17,382 bases of DNA from an uncultured Bacilli bacterium (GTDB lineage: Bacteria; Bacillota_I; Bacilli_A; RFN20; CAG-631), in assembly GCA_934202505.1 (NCBI GenBank), contig CAKPXW010000024.1:1-17382 (forward strand), given 5' to 3'. The position numbers were made by a program, and so were the translations under genes. How positions within the stretch are numbered: position 1 is the first letter of the stretch; every line of letters starts with the position of its first letter. The notes beneath the pieces are model-generated. The model worked only from the letters and a program-made list of their open reading frames with translations, searched no databases and was not told the DNA's origin. Below are positions 8,936 to 16,335 of this stretch, one piece after another.

Positions 8936-9442
8936 ATGATATTTTATATGAAAAAGATAAACGAAGAAAACAAAATAAATGAGATAGAATCATTTTATAA
9001 AATAAGTAAAGACATTTTAGAAAATAAGGATTTTTTGTCTTTAAAAAATTATTGCCAACATGGTACGACCAGTGTTTATGATCATAGTTTAAATGTTGCT
9101 TATTTGTGCTATTTAAAAGCTAAAACAATGAAAAATGTGGATATAAATAGCTTAGTAAGAGGAGCTTTATTACATGATTTTTTCTTATATGATTGGCATA
9201 TTAAAAGAAAAATTAGTAAAAGAAAAGGTTTGCATGGATATACTCATCCATTAAGAGCTTTAATCAATGCAAGCAAACAATTTTCTTTAAATCAAAAAGA
9301 AAAAAATATCATAAGATCTCATATGTGGCCACTTACTTTTTTCCATATTCCTTTAAGTAAGGAAGCATGGATTGTATGTTATATTGATAAGTTTTGTTCA
9401 TTGAAAGAAATGCAATGTAAAAACTATAAGAAAATAATTTGA
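8936..9442 (+). CDS. HD-domain phosphohydrolase
   Basis: A 168-residue soluble protein with an HD-superfamily metal-binding set: VYDHS (His50), LLHD (His80-Asp81), YDWH (His88), HGYTH (His100, His104), IRSH (His129) and YIDK (Asp151). These proteins are metal-dependent phosphohydrolases; the substrate cannot be told from the sequence and the protein is too small to carry a second domain. Start is uncertain: GGTGAT (8930-8935) directly abuts the ATG at 8936, while another in-frame ATG at 8948 would sit farther than usual from it. A TTG at 8912 has no ribosome-binding site. The gene is divergent from the c-di-GMP operon and separated from the next gene by its own terminator. I found no clear -35 element for it. 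Confidence 0.85.
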   Translation: MIFYMKKINEENKINEIESFYKISKDILENKDFLSLKNYCQHGTTSVYDHSLNVAYLCYLKAKTMKNVDINSLVRGALLHDFFLYDWHIKRKISKRKGLHGYTHPLRALINASKQFSLNQKEKNIIRSHMWPLTFFHIPLSKEAWIVCYIDKFCSLKEMQCKNYKKII

Positions 9443-9444
9443 AG

Positions 9445-9474
9445 ATAATCTAATTATATTAGATTATTTTTTTT
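9445..9474 (+). terminator. Intrinsic terminator after the HD gene
   Basis: A perfect 10-bp stem (9445-9454 with 9458-9467, core AATCTAAT/ATTAGATT) has a TAT loop and is followed by seven Ts. It starts three bases after the HD-protein stop codon. Confidence 0.85.
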
Positions 9475-9483
9475 GCAAATGTT

Positions 9484-9513
9484 TTGACATATGTTAAAAA
9501 AAAGATGTAGAAT
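9484..9513 (+). promoter_or_regulatory. Sigma-A promoter of the reductase/aconitase X operon
   Basis: TTGACA (9484-9489, perfect) and TAGAAT (9508-9513, five of six) are 18 nt apart. The predicted start is near 9520, giving a leader of about 29 nt before the ATG at 9549. Confidence 0.7.
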
Positions 9514-9548
9514 AAAGATGTACAAACAATTTGAAAAGGAGAAATAAT

Positions 9549-11603
9549 ATGCAAGAAAATATCAATTCTTTGTTAACGCCATGGAAAATTGGAAATCTCG
9601 AGATTAAAAACAGAATTGTTTTAACTTCAATGGGAGGAACTGATTTATTTGGTTGGATGGAAAAAAATCATTTTGACAAAGATGGGGCAAGATTTATTAT
9701 GGAAGTTGCTAAAAATAATGTAGGTTTAGTTCTTCCTGGGTGTCAACCAGTTTACAATCCTATGTTTGGTGCATGGCTTTATAAAAATAAAAAAATGTAT
9801 AAGGATTTATCGAAGTGGTTAGTTGAATTTCATAAAACAGGTGCAAAACTATTTATTCAATTGACAGCTGGATTTGGTAGATCTTTTACTGTTTCTAAAA
9901 TGATGGAAACTTTATACAATAATAAAGTATTAAATGTTTTATCAAAACCATTTATGAATCTTGATAAAATAACAGCTTCAGCAAGTCCTTCTCCAAATAG
10001 ATGGTCAGATAAGTTACCATCTAGAGAAATGACTAAAAAAGAAATTCAAGAATTTATTGATGCTTTTGCTAAAAGTGCTAAGTTATGTAAAGATGCAGGA
10101 GTAGATGGAGTAGAGGTGCATGCAGTACATGAAGGATATCTTCTTGACCAATTCGCTTTAAAATATGTAAATAAAAGAACAGATGAATATGGTGGAAGTT
10201 TAGAAAATAGATATCGTTTTGCTGCAGAAATCGTTAAGGCTATTAAAAAGGAATGTGGTAAGGATTTTCCAGTTTCTTTAAGATATTCAGTTGTCTCTAA
10301 AACAAAAGGATTTCGTCAAGGAGCTATGCCAAATGAAGGTTTTAAAGAAGTAGGACGTGATATGCAAGAATCTGAAATAGCCGCTAAATTTTTACAAGAT
10401 GCAGGCTATGATATGTTAAATTGCGATAATGGTACATATGATGCTTGGTATTGGGCACATCCACCAGTATATATGCCAGACAATTGTAATTTACAAGATG
10501 TCGAACATATCAAAAAATTTGTGGATATTCCAGTAGTTTGTGCAGGAAAAATGACTCTTGAAGCAGGTGCTAAATCAGTAAGTGAAGGAAAAATTGATGC
10601 CGTTGGTTTTGCAAGAAATTTCTTAGCTGATCCTGAATGGTTTACTAAGTATTTAAATGGTAAACAAGATGAAATTCGTCCATGTATTTTATGCCATAAT
10701 GGTTGCTTTAATATGTGTCATTATAAAGGTGTACCTAATGATCAAGATTTATCAGATTCATTGCATTTATCAAGATGTGCTGTAAATGCTGAAATGATGC
10801 AATGGAGTAAACATTATATAAAGAAAACTAATAAGCCAAAAACGATACATATTATCGGCGGTGGAATTGGTGGAATGGAAACGGCTAGAGTTTTAAAACT
10901 TCGTGGTCATAATCCTATTATTTATGAAAAAAGTTCAAAACTAGGTGGAACATTTATTCCAGCATCTAGTGAATCATATAAAGGTAAATTACGTGAATTA
11001 TTAAAATGGTATATTAACACTATTGAAAAATTAAAAATAGAAGTTAAATATAACTATGAAGTTAAGAATATAAAAGAATTTGGAAATGATCCAGTAGTTA
11101 TTGCAACTGGTGCAAAACCTAGAATTTTAAAAAATGTTGAAGGTTATGAAAAAATGATTGAAGCTTGTGATTACTTAAATGGTAAAGAAGTAGGTAATGT
11201 CGTTGCTGTTATTGGTGGTGGCCTTACTGGTTGTGAAATTGCTTATGAACTTGAATTACAAGGTAAAAAACCAATAATAGTTGAAATGAAAGATGATTTA
11301 ATTGCGCAAAAAGGCGTGTGTCTTGCAAATTCTTCCTATTTAAGAGAATATTTTGCTTTTAAAAATGTTGATGTATACCTTGAAACATCTTTATTAAAAG
11401 TTAATGATGACTCAATTGTTTGCAAAAATAAAAATAATGAAGAAATTGTAATTCCATGTGATAGTGTAATATCTTCTGCAGGCTATATTTCAAATCCTTT
11501 AGTTTCTAAAGGATCCAATATTTACTTAGTAGGTGATTGTTTACATGTTGGAAATTTGAGAAGTGTAATTTGGAAAGCATATGAAGTTGCTATGAAAATT
11601 TGA
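9549..11603 (+). CDS. Old-yellow-enzyme family FMN/Fe-S/FAD enoate reductase
   Basis: A 684-residue cytoplasmic oxidoreductase of the 2,4-dienoyl-CoA reductase/2-enoate reductase/BaiCD-BaiH type, which reduces C=C bonds conjugated to a carbonyl using NAD(P)H. Layout: FMN-binding TIM barrel (1-370) with 'HAVHEGYLLDQF' (191-202) and the family stretch TDEYGGSLENR (211-221); 4Fe-4S cysteines C379, C382, C386 and probably C410, plus an extra Cys390; FAD Rossmann motif GGGIGG (437-442); second nucleotide-binding motif GGGLTG (556-561); VGDC near 661-664. C386 and C410 are 23 residues apart, longer than I recall for dienoyl-CoA reductase. Start: an in-frame TTG at 9531 exists, but AAGGAG (9536-9541) sits 7 nt before the ATG at 9549. 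First gene of an operon; the aconitase X large subunit begins 12 nt after its stop. The exact substrate is unknown. Confidence 0.92.
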   Translation: MQENINSLLTPWKIGNLEIKNRIVLTSMGGTDLFGWMEKNHFDKDGARFIMEVAKNNVGLVLPGCQPVYNPMFGAWLYKNKKMYKDLSKWLVEFHKTGAKLFIQLTAGFGRSFTVSKMMETLYNNKVLNVLSKPFMNLDKITASASPSPNRWSDKLPSREMTKKEIQEFIDAFAKSAKLCKDAGVDGVEVHAVHEGYLLDQFALKYVNKRTDEYGGSLENRYRFAAEIVKAIKKECGKDFPVSLRYSVVSKTKGFRQGAMPNEGFKEVGRDMQESEIAAKFLQDAGYDMLNCDNGTYDAWYWAHPPVYMPDNCNLQDVEHIKKFVDIPVVCAGKMTLEAGAKSVSEGKIDAVGFARNFLADPEWFTKYLNGKQDEIRPCILCHNGCFNMCHYKGVPNDQDLSDSLHLSRCAVNAEMMQWSKHYIKKTNKPKTIHIIGGGIGGMETARVLKLRGHNPIIYEKSSKLGGTFIPASSESYKGKLRELLKWYINTIEKLKIEVKYNYEVKNIKEFGNDPVVIATGAKPRILKNVEGYEKMIEACDYLNGKEVGNVVAVIGGGLTGCEIAYELELQGKKPIIVEMKDDLIAQKGVCLANSSYLREYFAFKNVDVYLETSLLKVNDDSIVCKNKNNEEIVIPCDSVISSAGYISNPLVSKGSNIYLVGDCLHVGNLRSVIWKAYEVAMKI

Positions 11604-11614
11604 GGTAATTAAAA

Positions 11615-12913
11615 ATGGAAAATAAAATGATTTTAACAACTGAACAACAAGAAATTTTAGATGGGAAAAAGGGCGATACTCTTGCTAAAGTAATGGAAAC
11701 AATGGTTCGTTATGGTTCTTTATTTAATGCAACATCAATGGTAAAAATCACAAGTAAATATAATCATTTGGTTACTTCTTTTGGCTTAAAAGGGTTAGCT
11801 TCAATTTATGATTTACTTGATAAACTAATTGAAGCTGGAGCAATTTCTGAGCAAAAATTTACTGTTGACCCTCGACCTCTTGATAAAAATGTTCCTGCTA
11901 ATTTATTAGAAAAATTAGTTTTTAACAAATTCATGTATACTAAACAAGAAGAATATGAAAAGCAATTAGAAACATTAGGACTTTTAAATAAAAATGCCTT
12001 TACTTGTACTTGTTATTTAGATGAAGTTGGTAATATTCCAGAATATGGTGATATACTTTCTTGGTCAGAATCAAGTGCAGTTGTTTATGCAAATTCTGTA
12101 CTTGGAGCAAGATGTAATAGAAATTCTGGTATTATTGATTTAATGGGTTCAATTGTCGGATATGTTCCTAAATTTGGCTTACTTACTGATGAAGGAAGAA
12201 AAGCTAAATGGATTATTAAAGTTAATACAACTTCTAAACCTGATGCTCAACTTTTAGGATCCGCAATTGGAATGAAAGTTATTGAAGATGTTCCTTTTAT
12301 TGAAGGACTTGACAAATGGCTTGATTATAAACTAGATGATGCAGCTAAAGCCTATCTTAAAGATTTAGGAGCAGCAAGTGCAAGTAATGGTGCAGTTGGC
12401 TTATATCATGTAGAAAATATTACTCCCGAAGCTGTAAAACTTGGTAGAGATTTAATTGATAAAGATGCAAAAGTATATGTAATCGATGATGCTGAATTGA
12501 AAAATGTTTACGATAATTATCCAGTGATTTGGAAAAATAAAGATGCAAAACCAAAATTGTGTTTTATTGGATGTCCACATTTATCATTTGCTCAACTTGT
12601 TGATTTAGTTATAAAAGTTGATGAAAGATTAACAAAACTTCATAAAGAAAAAGTGGTTATTCCGACAGTATTTACTTGTGCACCAAATGTTATTGAAAAA
12701 TTTAAACAAACTAAGTACTATCCTATTTTAGTAAAAAGAGGTATTATCTTATCTTATATATGTCCATTAATGTATATGAATAATCCATTATGTGGAAAAG
12801 TACCAACAATAACATCAAGTAATAAACTACGTACATACACAAGTGCAAGATATTATACAAATGAAGAAATACTACTACAAATTACAGGAGATTTAGAAAA
12901 TGAAAGAGTTTAA
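11615..12913 (+). CDS. Aconitase X large (catalytic) subunit
   Basis: A 432-residue large subunit of the aconitase X (AcnX, DUF521) hydro-lyase family. Characterised members dehydrate cis-3-hydroxy-L-proline (bacterial) or mevalonate 5-phosphate (archaeal). Family marks visible: the FTCTCYLD segment (C131, C133), WSESSAVVYANSVLGAR (150-166) followed by CNRN with Cys167, TDEGRKA (191-197), and the hallmark GCPHLS (319-324). Further cysteines at 355, 383 and 393 offer candidate Fe-S ligands; which ones are used I cannot say. GAGGT at 11602-11606 overlaps the reductase stop and lies 8 nt before the ATG. The gene overlaps the small-subunit gene by 14 nt. No hydroxyproline epimerase or pyrroline-carboxylate reductase is nearby, so the hydroxyproline assignment is not favoured over another hydroxy-acid substrate. 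Confidence 0.9.
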   Translation: MENKMILTTEQQEILDGKKGDTLAKVMETMVRYGSLFNATSMVKITSKYNHLVTSFGLKGLASIYDLLDKLIEAGAISEQKFTVDPRPLDKNVPANLLEKLVFNKFMYTKQEEYEKQLETLGLLNKNAFTCTCYLDEVGNIPEYGDILSWSESSAVVYANSVLGARCNRNSGIIDLMGSIVGYVPKFGLLTDEGRKAKWIIKVNTTSKPDAQLLGSAIGMKVIEDVPFIEGLDKWLDYKLDDAAKAYLKDLGAASASNGAVGLYHVENITPEAVKLGRDLIDKDAKVYVIDDAELKNVYDNYPVIWKNKDAKPKLCFIGCPHLSFAQLVDLVIKVDERLTKLHKEKVVIPTVFTCAPNVIEKFKQTKYYPILVKRGIILSYICPLMYMNNPLCGKVPTITSSNKLRTYTSARYYTNEEILLQITGDLENERV

Positions 12914-13343
12914 AGGAAGAGTTGTTGCTTCAGGACAAGTTAAGGCAGAAGCTTTAGTATCACATTCAGGATTAAACACACTTGCATCTTTCCAAAAAGC
13001 CTTACAATTTGGCGATAAAACTGCAACATGTGGAGATCAAAATAATAAAGACTTATATCAAAAGCAAATGGCAGGTAAGGCTTTATGCCTTCCATGTACA
13101 ATAGGTTCTACTACAGGAGGTCTTGTGTTATATTGCGCATGTTCTATGAAACGTCAACCGGCATGTATGCTTTTTTCAAATCCTATTGACTCATTAGCTG
13201 GAGCGGGAGCCATTCTTGCAGATGTTTGGCTAGATGATGTAACAATGCCAGTTATAGATTGTCTTGGTGATGAATTTTTAGAATATGTTAAAGATGGTAT
13301 GCAAATAACAGTTAAAGAAAATGGAGTAGTTATTGTCGAATAA
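12900..13343 (+). CDS. Aconitase X small (swivel) subunit
   Basis: A 147-residue DUF126/aconitase X swivel-domain protein that pairs with the large subunit encoded just upstream to complete the active site. The opening FKGRVVASGQVKAEALVS (4-21) with 'SGLNTLASF' and the central 'GKALCLPCTIGSTTGG' (59-74) are typical, as is the segment 'NPIDSLAGAGAILADVW'. Its ATG lies inside the 3' end of the large-subunit gene, with AGGAG (12886-12890) 9 nt before it, so translation is probably coupled. It is the last gene of the operon and ends at a strong terminator. Confidence 0.9.
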   Translation: MKEFKGRVVASGQVKAEALVSHSGLNTLASFQKALQFGDKTATCGDQNNKDLYQKQMAGKALCLPCTIGSTTGGLVLYCACSMKRQPACMLFSNPIDSLAGAGAILADVWLDDVTMPVIDCLGDEFLEYVKDGMQITVKENGVVIVE

Positions 13344-13347
13344 AAGT

Positions 13348-13381
13348 AAAAAATCTGGAATTATTTATTTCCAGATTTTTT
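13348..13381. terminator. Bidirectional terminator shared by convergent operons
   Basis: A 13-bp stem (13348-13360 with 13369-13381, core TCTGGAA/TTCCAGA) has an 8-nt loop and flanking A and T runs. On the plus strand it follows the aconitase X operon. On the minus strand it lies inside the final codons of cotJC, and the cotJC stop codon is in the loop. Confidence 0.85.
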
Positions 13382-13918
13382 GTAATATTCATATAATTCT
13401 TTAAATCTTGCAAAATGAACTAGTTCTCTTTGCCTTAAAAATAATAGTGGTTGAATGACATCATCATCAGTAGCTAGATCAATTAAATGTTCATATGTTG
13501 CTCTTGCCTTTTCCTCAGCAGCCATATCTTCGCTTAAATCGGCAAGTTTATCCCCAGTGGCTCCAAAACCAGTAACAGAAAAAGCATTTCCAAAAACATC
13601 TGCTGGGAATAAATCCATACCATGTTGAGCGTAATTTAAATCAAGGCCAGCTTTTTTTAATTCTTCAAGACTAGCACCTTTTGTTAGTTGATAGACCATT
13701 GTACAAATCATTTCAACATGGCCAAATTCTTCTGTAGCAATATCTGTAAGTAAGGCTTTACCTTTATCATCCATATCATAACGTTGATTTAAATAACGTA
13801 AAGCAGCTCCAAGTTCTCCATAAGGGCCACCATATTGAGTGATAATGTATTTTGCCATTCTTAAATCTTTCTTTTTAATGTTTATAGGATAGGCAAGCAT
13901 TTTATTATATTTAAACAT
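13361..13918 (-). CDS. cotJC: Spore coat protein CotJC, manganese-catalase fold
   Basis: A 185-residue CotJC of the ferritin-like manganese catalase family, a spore coat/outer-layer component in Bacillus. It aligns by eye along its whole length: YPINI, 'AKYIITQYGGPYGELGAALR', 'LLTDIATEEFGHVEM', 'DMAAEEKARATYEHLID' and 'FLRQRELVHFARF'. The dimetal ligand set of manganese catalases is present (Glu35, Glu64, His67, the Glu of AAEEKARATY and the His of ELVHFARF), so it may be active on peroxide. GGAGGT (13927-13932) lies inside the last codons of cotJB, 8 nt from this ATG; one base separates the two genes. Transcription is expected in the mother cell (sigma-E in Bacillus). The last codons double as one arm of the shared terminator. 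Confidence 0.95.
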   Translation of the reverse strand: MFKYNKMLAYPINIKKKDLRMAKYIITQYGGPYGELGAALRYLNQRYDMDDKGKALLTDIATEEFGHVEMICTMVYQLTKGASLEELKKAGLDLNYAQHGMDLFPADVFGNAFSVTGFGATGDKLADLSEDMAAEEKARATYEHLIDLATDDDVIQPLLFLRQRELVHFARFKELYEYYKKSGNK

Positions 13919-13919
13919 T

Positions 13920-14291
13920 TTACATTACCTCCCATGGAAATTTTTTGTTCCAAGTATAGGTTTGTTCTATACAAGTTGGTCTTATAATTCCATATTCTTT
14001 TTGATATTCACTTAAAGCTTTATTATATTGACTTCTATAATAATTTAGCATTTTAAATAAGTATTCATCTTCATGAATATCAAGATATAACATTAAATCA
14101 TTTATAGCAAAATCACATTTTTGAATGAATAAAAGTTTAGCATCTCTTTCATTTTGAGGCTTTATTTCTTTAGGAACATAATTTTTATATTGGCCATAAG
14201 TGCTTTTTTGCATATTACCTTGAATATAACCAATATTTGCATCTAAAAAATCATTTTGTGATGATGGAAAAAAATTATTATTAGTATACAT
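13920..14291 (-). CDS. cotJB: Spore coat protein CotJB with N-terminal extension
   Basis: A 123-residue protein. Residues about 50-123 are a CotJB domain ('KCDFAINDLMLYLDIHEDE', then a helical stretch with YGII and a terminal tryptophan-rich segment ending FPWEVM), which normally comprises nearly the whole protein of about 85-90 residues. The first 49 residues are an extension containing 'GYIQGNMQKSTYGQYKNY'. This resembles the short aromatic-rich CotJA segment, so I infer a CotJA-CotJB fusion; no separate cotJA is present upstream. AAGGAG (14299-14304) is 7 nt from the ATG. A minus-strand CATAGAAT (14318-14311) resembles a sigma-E -10 element, but its -35 is weak. Confidence 0.85.
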   Translation of the reverse strand: MYTNNNFFPSSQNDFLDANIGYIQGNMQKSTYGQYKNYVPKEIKPQNERDAKLLFIQKCDFAINDLMLYLDIHEDEYLFKMLNYYRSQYNKALSEYQKEYGIIRPTCIEQTYTWNKKFPWEVM

Positions 14292-14327
14292 ATTCTTTCT
14301 CCTTCAAAATATTCTATGAATAATAAC

Positions 14328-14356
14328 TTAATAAAAATAGGCAAATGTACTATAAT
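14328..14356 (+). promoter_or_regulatory. Promoter for the DUF4186 gene (apparently leaderless)
   Basis: TTAATA (14328-14333, four of six) and a perfect TATAAT (14351-14356) are 17 nt apart. The predicted transcription start, about 7 nt downstream, coincides with the ATG at 14364, which has no ribosome-binding site before it. Confidence 0.5.
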
Positions 14357-14363
14357 ACAATAT

Positions 14364-14726
14364 ATGGAAGAAAAAGAATTGTTTTTAAAATTAAATAAAA
14401 GTAAATTTCGTAGTCAATTTAAATTAGATGAAAAAGATTTAAACTATATTCATATTCATGGCCTTTTAAAAATAAAGCAACATGCTTATGATTTTATAAA
14501 TGAAAGAATAAGAGTTTATAATTCTTTAAAAGATGGAAAACAAACGCCGTTTAAAGGACATGTTGTTTTTAAAGCTCAACATGCTACGGCTACTTGTTGT
14601 AGAGGGTGCATTGAAAAATGGCATCATTTTGCCAAAGAAATTACATTAAATGATAAAGAAGTTGATTATTTAGTAGATATTATAATGTATTGGATTGAAA
14701 AGGAATATTTAAGCCATATTAAGTAG
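14364..14726 (+). CDS. DUF4186 family protein
   Basis: A 120-residue protein of the uncharacterised DUF4186 family. Recognisable features: an N-terminal 'FRSQFKLDEKDLNYI', then DGKQTPFKGH (57-66), VVFKAQHATATCCRGC (67-82) and EKWHH (84-88), and a C-terminal helix 'VDIIMYWIEKEYL'. Conserved His66, His73, Cys78, Cys79, Cys82 and His87 could bind a metal or other cofactor, but no function is established. The reading frame extends upstream to an ATG at 14316, but the family normally starts close to 'MEE' and a promoter overlaps the upstream part, so 14364 is preferred. The gene is divergent from cotJB and has its own terminator. Confidence 0.85.
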   Translation: MEEKELFLKLNKSKFRSQFKLDEKDLNYIHIHGLLKIKQHAYDFINERIRVYNSLKDGKQTPFKGHVVFKAQHATATCCRGCIEKWHHFAKEITLNDKEVDYLVDIIMYWIEKEYLSHIK

Positions 14727-14760
14727 AATTTTGTCGAAAAAATTCTACTTTTTTCTTTTT
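14721..14760 (+). terminator. Intrinsic terminator after DUF4186
   Basis: A 12-bp perfect stem (14721-14732 with 14739-14750, core AAGTAGAA/TTCTACTT) has a six-base loop and is followed by TTTTCTTTTT. The left arm includes the last Lys codon and the TAG stop of the DUF4186 gene. Confidence 0.85.
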
Positions 14761-14788
14761 ATGACTATTTTAAAAAAAATAATAAAAA

Positions 14789-14797
14789 ATGGAATAA
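14789..14797 (+). promoter_or_regulatory. Possible sigma-H -10 element for the sigF operon
   Basis: ATGGAATAA fits the sigma-H -10 pattern RnnGAATww and lies 24 nt upstream of the spoIIAA ATG, where the B. subtilis operon has its sigma-H promoter. No good AGGAwww -35 box is visible, and no sigma-A promoter is either. The GAGGTGAT ribosome-binding site follows at 14807-14814. Confidence 0.3.
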
Positions 14798-14820
14798 AAT
14801 AAACTCGAGGTGATTATATT

Positions 14821-15174
14821 ATGAAATCTGTATCGTTTAAAGATACTCCTTACCAATTAATTATAAAAATTGAAAATGATGTAGATAATTTATTTGTTTT
14901 GAAATATAAAGATTCGATTTTAAAACTAATAAATGAAAAAAGAAGAAAAATAGTTGTTTTTGATTTAAGTGAAGCAACTTTTATCGATAGTAGTGGTATA
15001 GGCCTTATTATTCAATCATATAAAGAAGTTAAATCTTATGATGGAAAATATGCTTTATGTGGAATTAATAAAAATATAAAAAAAACAATAGCTATTTCAG
15101 GACTTGCAAATAGTATAAATACCTATGAAGAAATATATGAAAACATTAAAGAATGTGTGGTGAATCAATTATGA
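14821..15174 (+). CDS. spoIIAA: Anti-sigma-F factor antagonist SpoIIAA
   Basis: A 117-residue STAS-domain protein. Unphosphorylated SpoIIAA binds SpoIIAB and frees sigma-F in the forespore. The phospho-site motif 'FIDSSGIGLIIQSYKEV' begins at residue 54; Ser58 matches the phosphorylated serine of Bacillus SpoIIAA in both motif and number. Length equals the family norm. The ATG is 6 nt after GAGGTGAT, and the stop overlaps the spoIIAB start as ATGA. Its position directly ahead of spoIIAB and sigF separates it from RsbV-type paralogues. Confidence 0.96.
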   Translation: MKSVSFKDTPYQLIIKIENDVDNLFVLKYKDSILKLINEKRRKIVVFDLSEATFIDSSGIGLIIQSYKEVKSYDGKYALCGINKNIKKTIAISGLANSINTYEEIYENIKECVVNQL

Positions 15175-15590
15175 ATAAACTTGAATTAAAATTTAATGCC
15201 ACTTTAGAAAATGAACCAGTTATTAGAAATACTATTGCTTTATTTGCTTCAACAATTAATGCAACACTTGAAGATTTGATTGACATAAAAACAATAGTAA
15301 GTGAAGCAGTAAGTAATGCAATAATTCATGGATATAATAATGACTTTTCAAAAGATGTAATGTTAAGTGCTAGTATTGATAATAACTTGCTAATTATAAG
15401 TGTAGTTGATTATGGAAAAGGAATTAAAGATATTAATGAAGCTTTAAAAATATCTTATTCATCAAATGGTAGAAGTGGACTTGGACTTACAATAATTAAG
15501 TCATTATCAGATGATATGTCAATTCAAAGTAAAGAAAATGTGGGTACAAAAATAATTATTAAAAAGTATCTTTCTATAAAAAATGGCTAA
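15171..15590 (+). CDS. spoIIAB: Anti-sigma-F factor and serine kinase SpoIIAB
   Basis: A 139-residue GHKL-type ATPase/serine kinase that holds sigma-F inactive and phosphorylates SpoIIAA. Visible ATP-site motifs: N-box 'SEAVSNAIIHGY' (44-55), G1 box DYGKGI (80-85) and G2 box GRSGLGL (100-106). An in-frame ATG at 15153 exists, but GGTGA (15159-15163) is placed for the ATG at 15171, which also gives the ATGA overlap with spoIIAA usual for this operon. The 3' end overlaps sigF by 8 nt. Confidence 0.96.
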   Translation: MNKLELKFNATLENEPVIRNTIALFASTINATLEDLIDIKTIVSEAVSNAIIHGYNNDFSKDVMLSASIDNNLLIISVVDYGKGIKDINEALKISYSSNGRSGLGLTIIKSLSDDMSIQSKENVGTKIIIKKYLSIKNG

Positions 15591-16293
15591 TCAAATTGAA
15601 CTTATTATTAAATCGCAAGCAGGAGATGAAAAAGCTAAAGAGCAACTAGTTAATGAAAACATTCCTCTTGTCTGGTCAATTGTTCATCGATATAATTCAA
15701 ATTACATAGACAAGGAAGAACTATTTCAAATTGGTTGTGTTGGCCTTGTAAAAGCAATAAACAAGTTTGATGTTTCTTATAATGTGGCTTTTTCGACTTA
15801 TGCAGTTCCTATTATTTTAGGAGAAATAAAAAGATTTTATCGTGATGATGGATTAATTAAAGTATCAAGAAGTATTAAAGAATTAAATATAAAAATTATC
15901 AAATTAAAAGAAGAATATTATCAAATGTATCAAAAAGAAATATCAATTGGGGAAATGGCTAAAAAATTAAATGTTTTAAAAGAAGATATAATTTTAGCAA
16001 TGGGTAGCAATAACTATCCTACTTCTTTAAGCGAAATTATTTATGAAGGAGATAGTAATGAGATAACATTAGATGACAAACTTGAAGACAAGCAAAGATA
16101 TTCTTTAATTGATAAAATAACTTTAAAAGAAGAAATTGCTAAACTACCATCTAAAGAAAAAGAATTTCTTTATTTACGTTATTATTTAGATTTAAATCAG
16201 CAAGAAATTGCTAAGCGTTATAATGTTTCTCAAGTTCAGATTTCAAGAATGGAGAAAAAAATCTTAGAAAAATTAAAAAAACAATTTTTATAG
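15583..16293 (+). CDS. sigF: Forespore RNA polymerase sigma factor sigma-F
   Basis: A 236-residue sigma-70 family factor of the SigF/SigG class. Region 2 holds 'EELFQIGCVGLVKAINKFD' and 'AFSTYAVPIILGEIKRFYRDD' (about 45-90). Region 3 runs from SRSIKELN, and region 4 contains 'LPSKEKEFLYLRYYLDLNQQEIA' with a final helix-turn-helix (about 187-232). Identity as sigma-F rather than sigma-G rests on co-location with spoIIAA and spoIIAB. It directs early forespore transcription after septation. No clear ribosome-binding site precedes the ATG, which lies inside the end of spoIIAB, so translation is probably coupled. Confidence 0.95.
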   Translation: MANQIELIIKSQAGDEKAKEQLVNENIPLVWSIVHRYNSNYIDKEELFQIGCVGLVKAINKFDVSYNVAFSTYAVPIILGEIKRFYRDDGLIKVSRSIKELNIKIIKLKEEYYQMYQKEISIGEMAKKLNVLKEDIILAMGSNNYPTSLSEIIYEGDSNEITLDDKLEDKQRYSLIDKITLKEEIAKLPSKEKEFLYLRYYLDLNQQEIAKRYNVSQVQISRMEKKILEKLKKQFL

Positions 16294-16335
16294 TTTAAAA
16301 TATTTTTTCAATGCAATACTATAAATGGTGATATA

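Noticed and set aside
9531..9548. TTG start for the enoate reductase at 9531.
   Set aside because: The frame from TTG to ATG contains the ribosome-binding site AAGGAG that serves the ATG at 9549.
14311..14339. Sigma-E promoter for cotJB on the minus strand (CATAGAAT at 14318-14311).
   Set aside because: The -10 looks reasonable, but the -35 region reads TATTTTTA, and the transcript would begin right at the ribosome-binding site; too weak to list.
16294..16335. Forespore sigma-G promoter before spoVAC (AATACTA at 16315-16321).
   Set aside because: No -35 match, and the predicted start would fall inside the GGTGAT ribosome-binding site.
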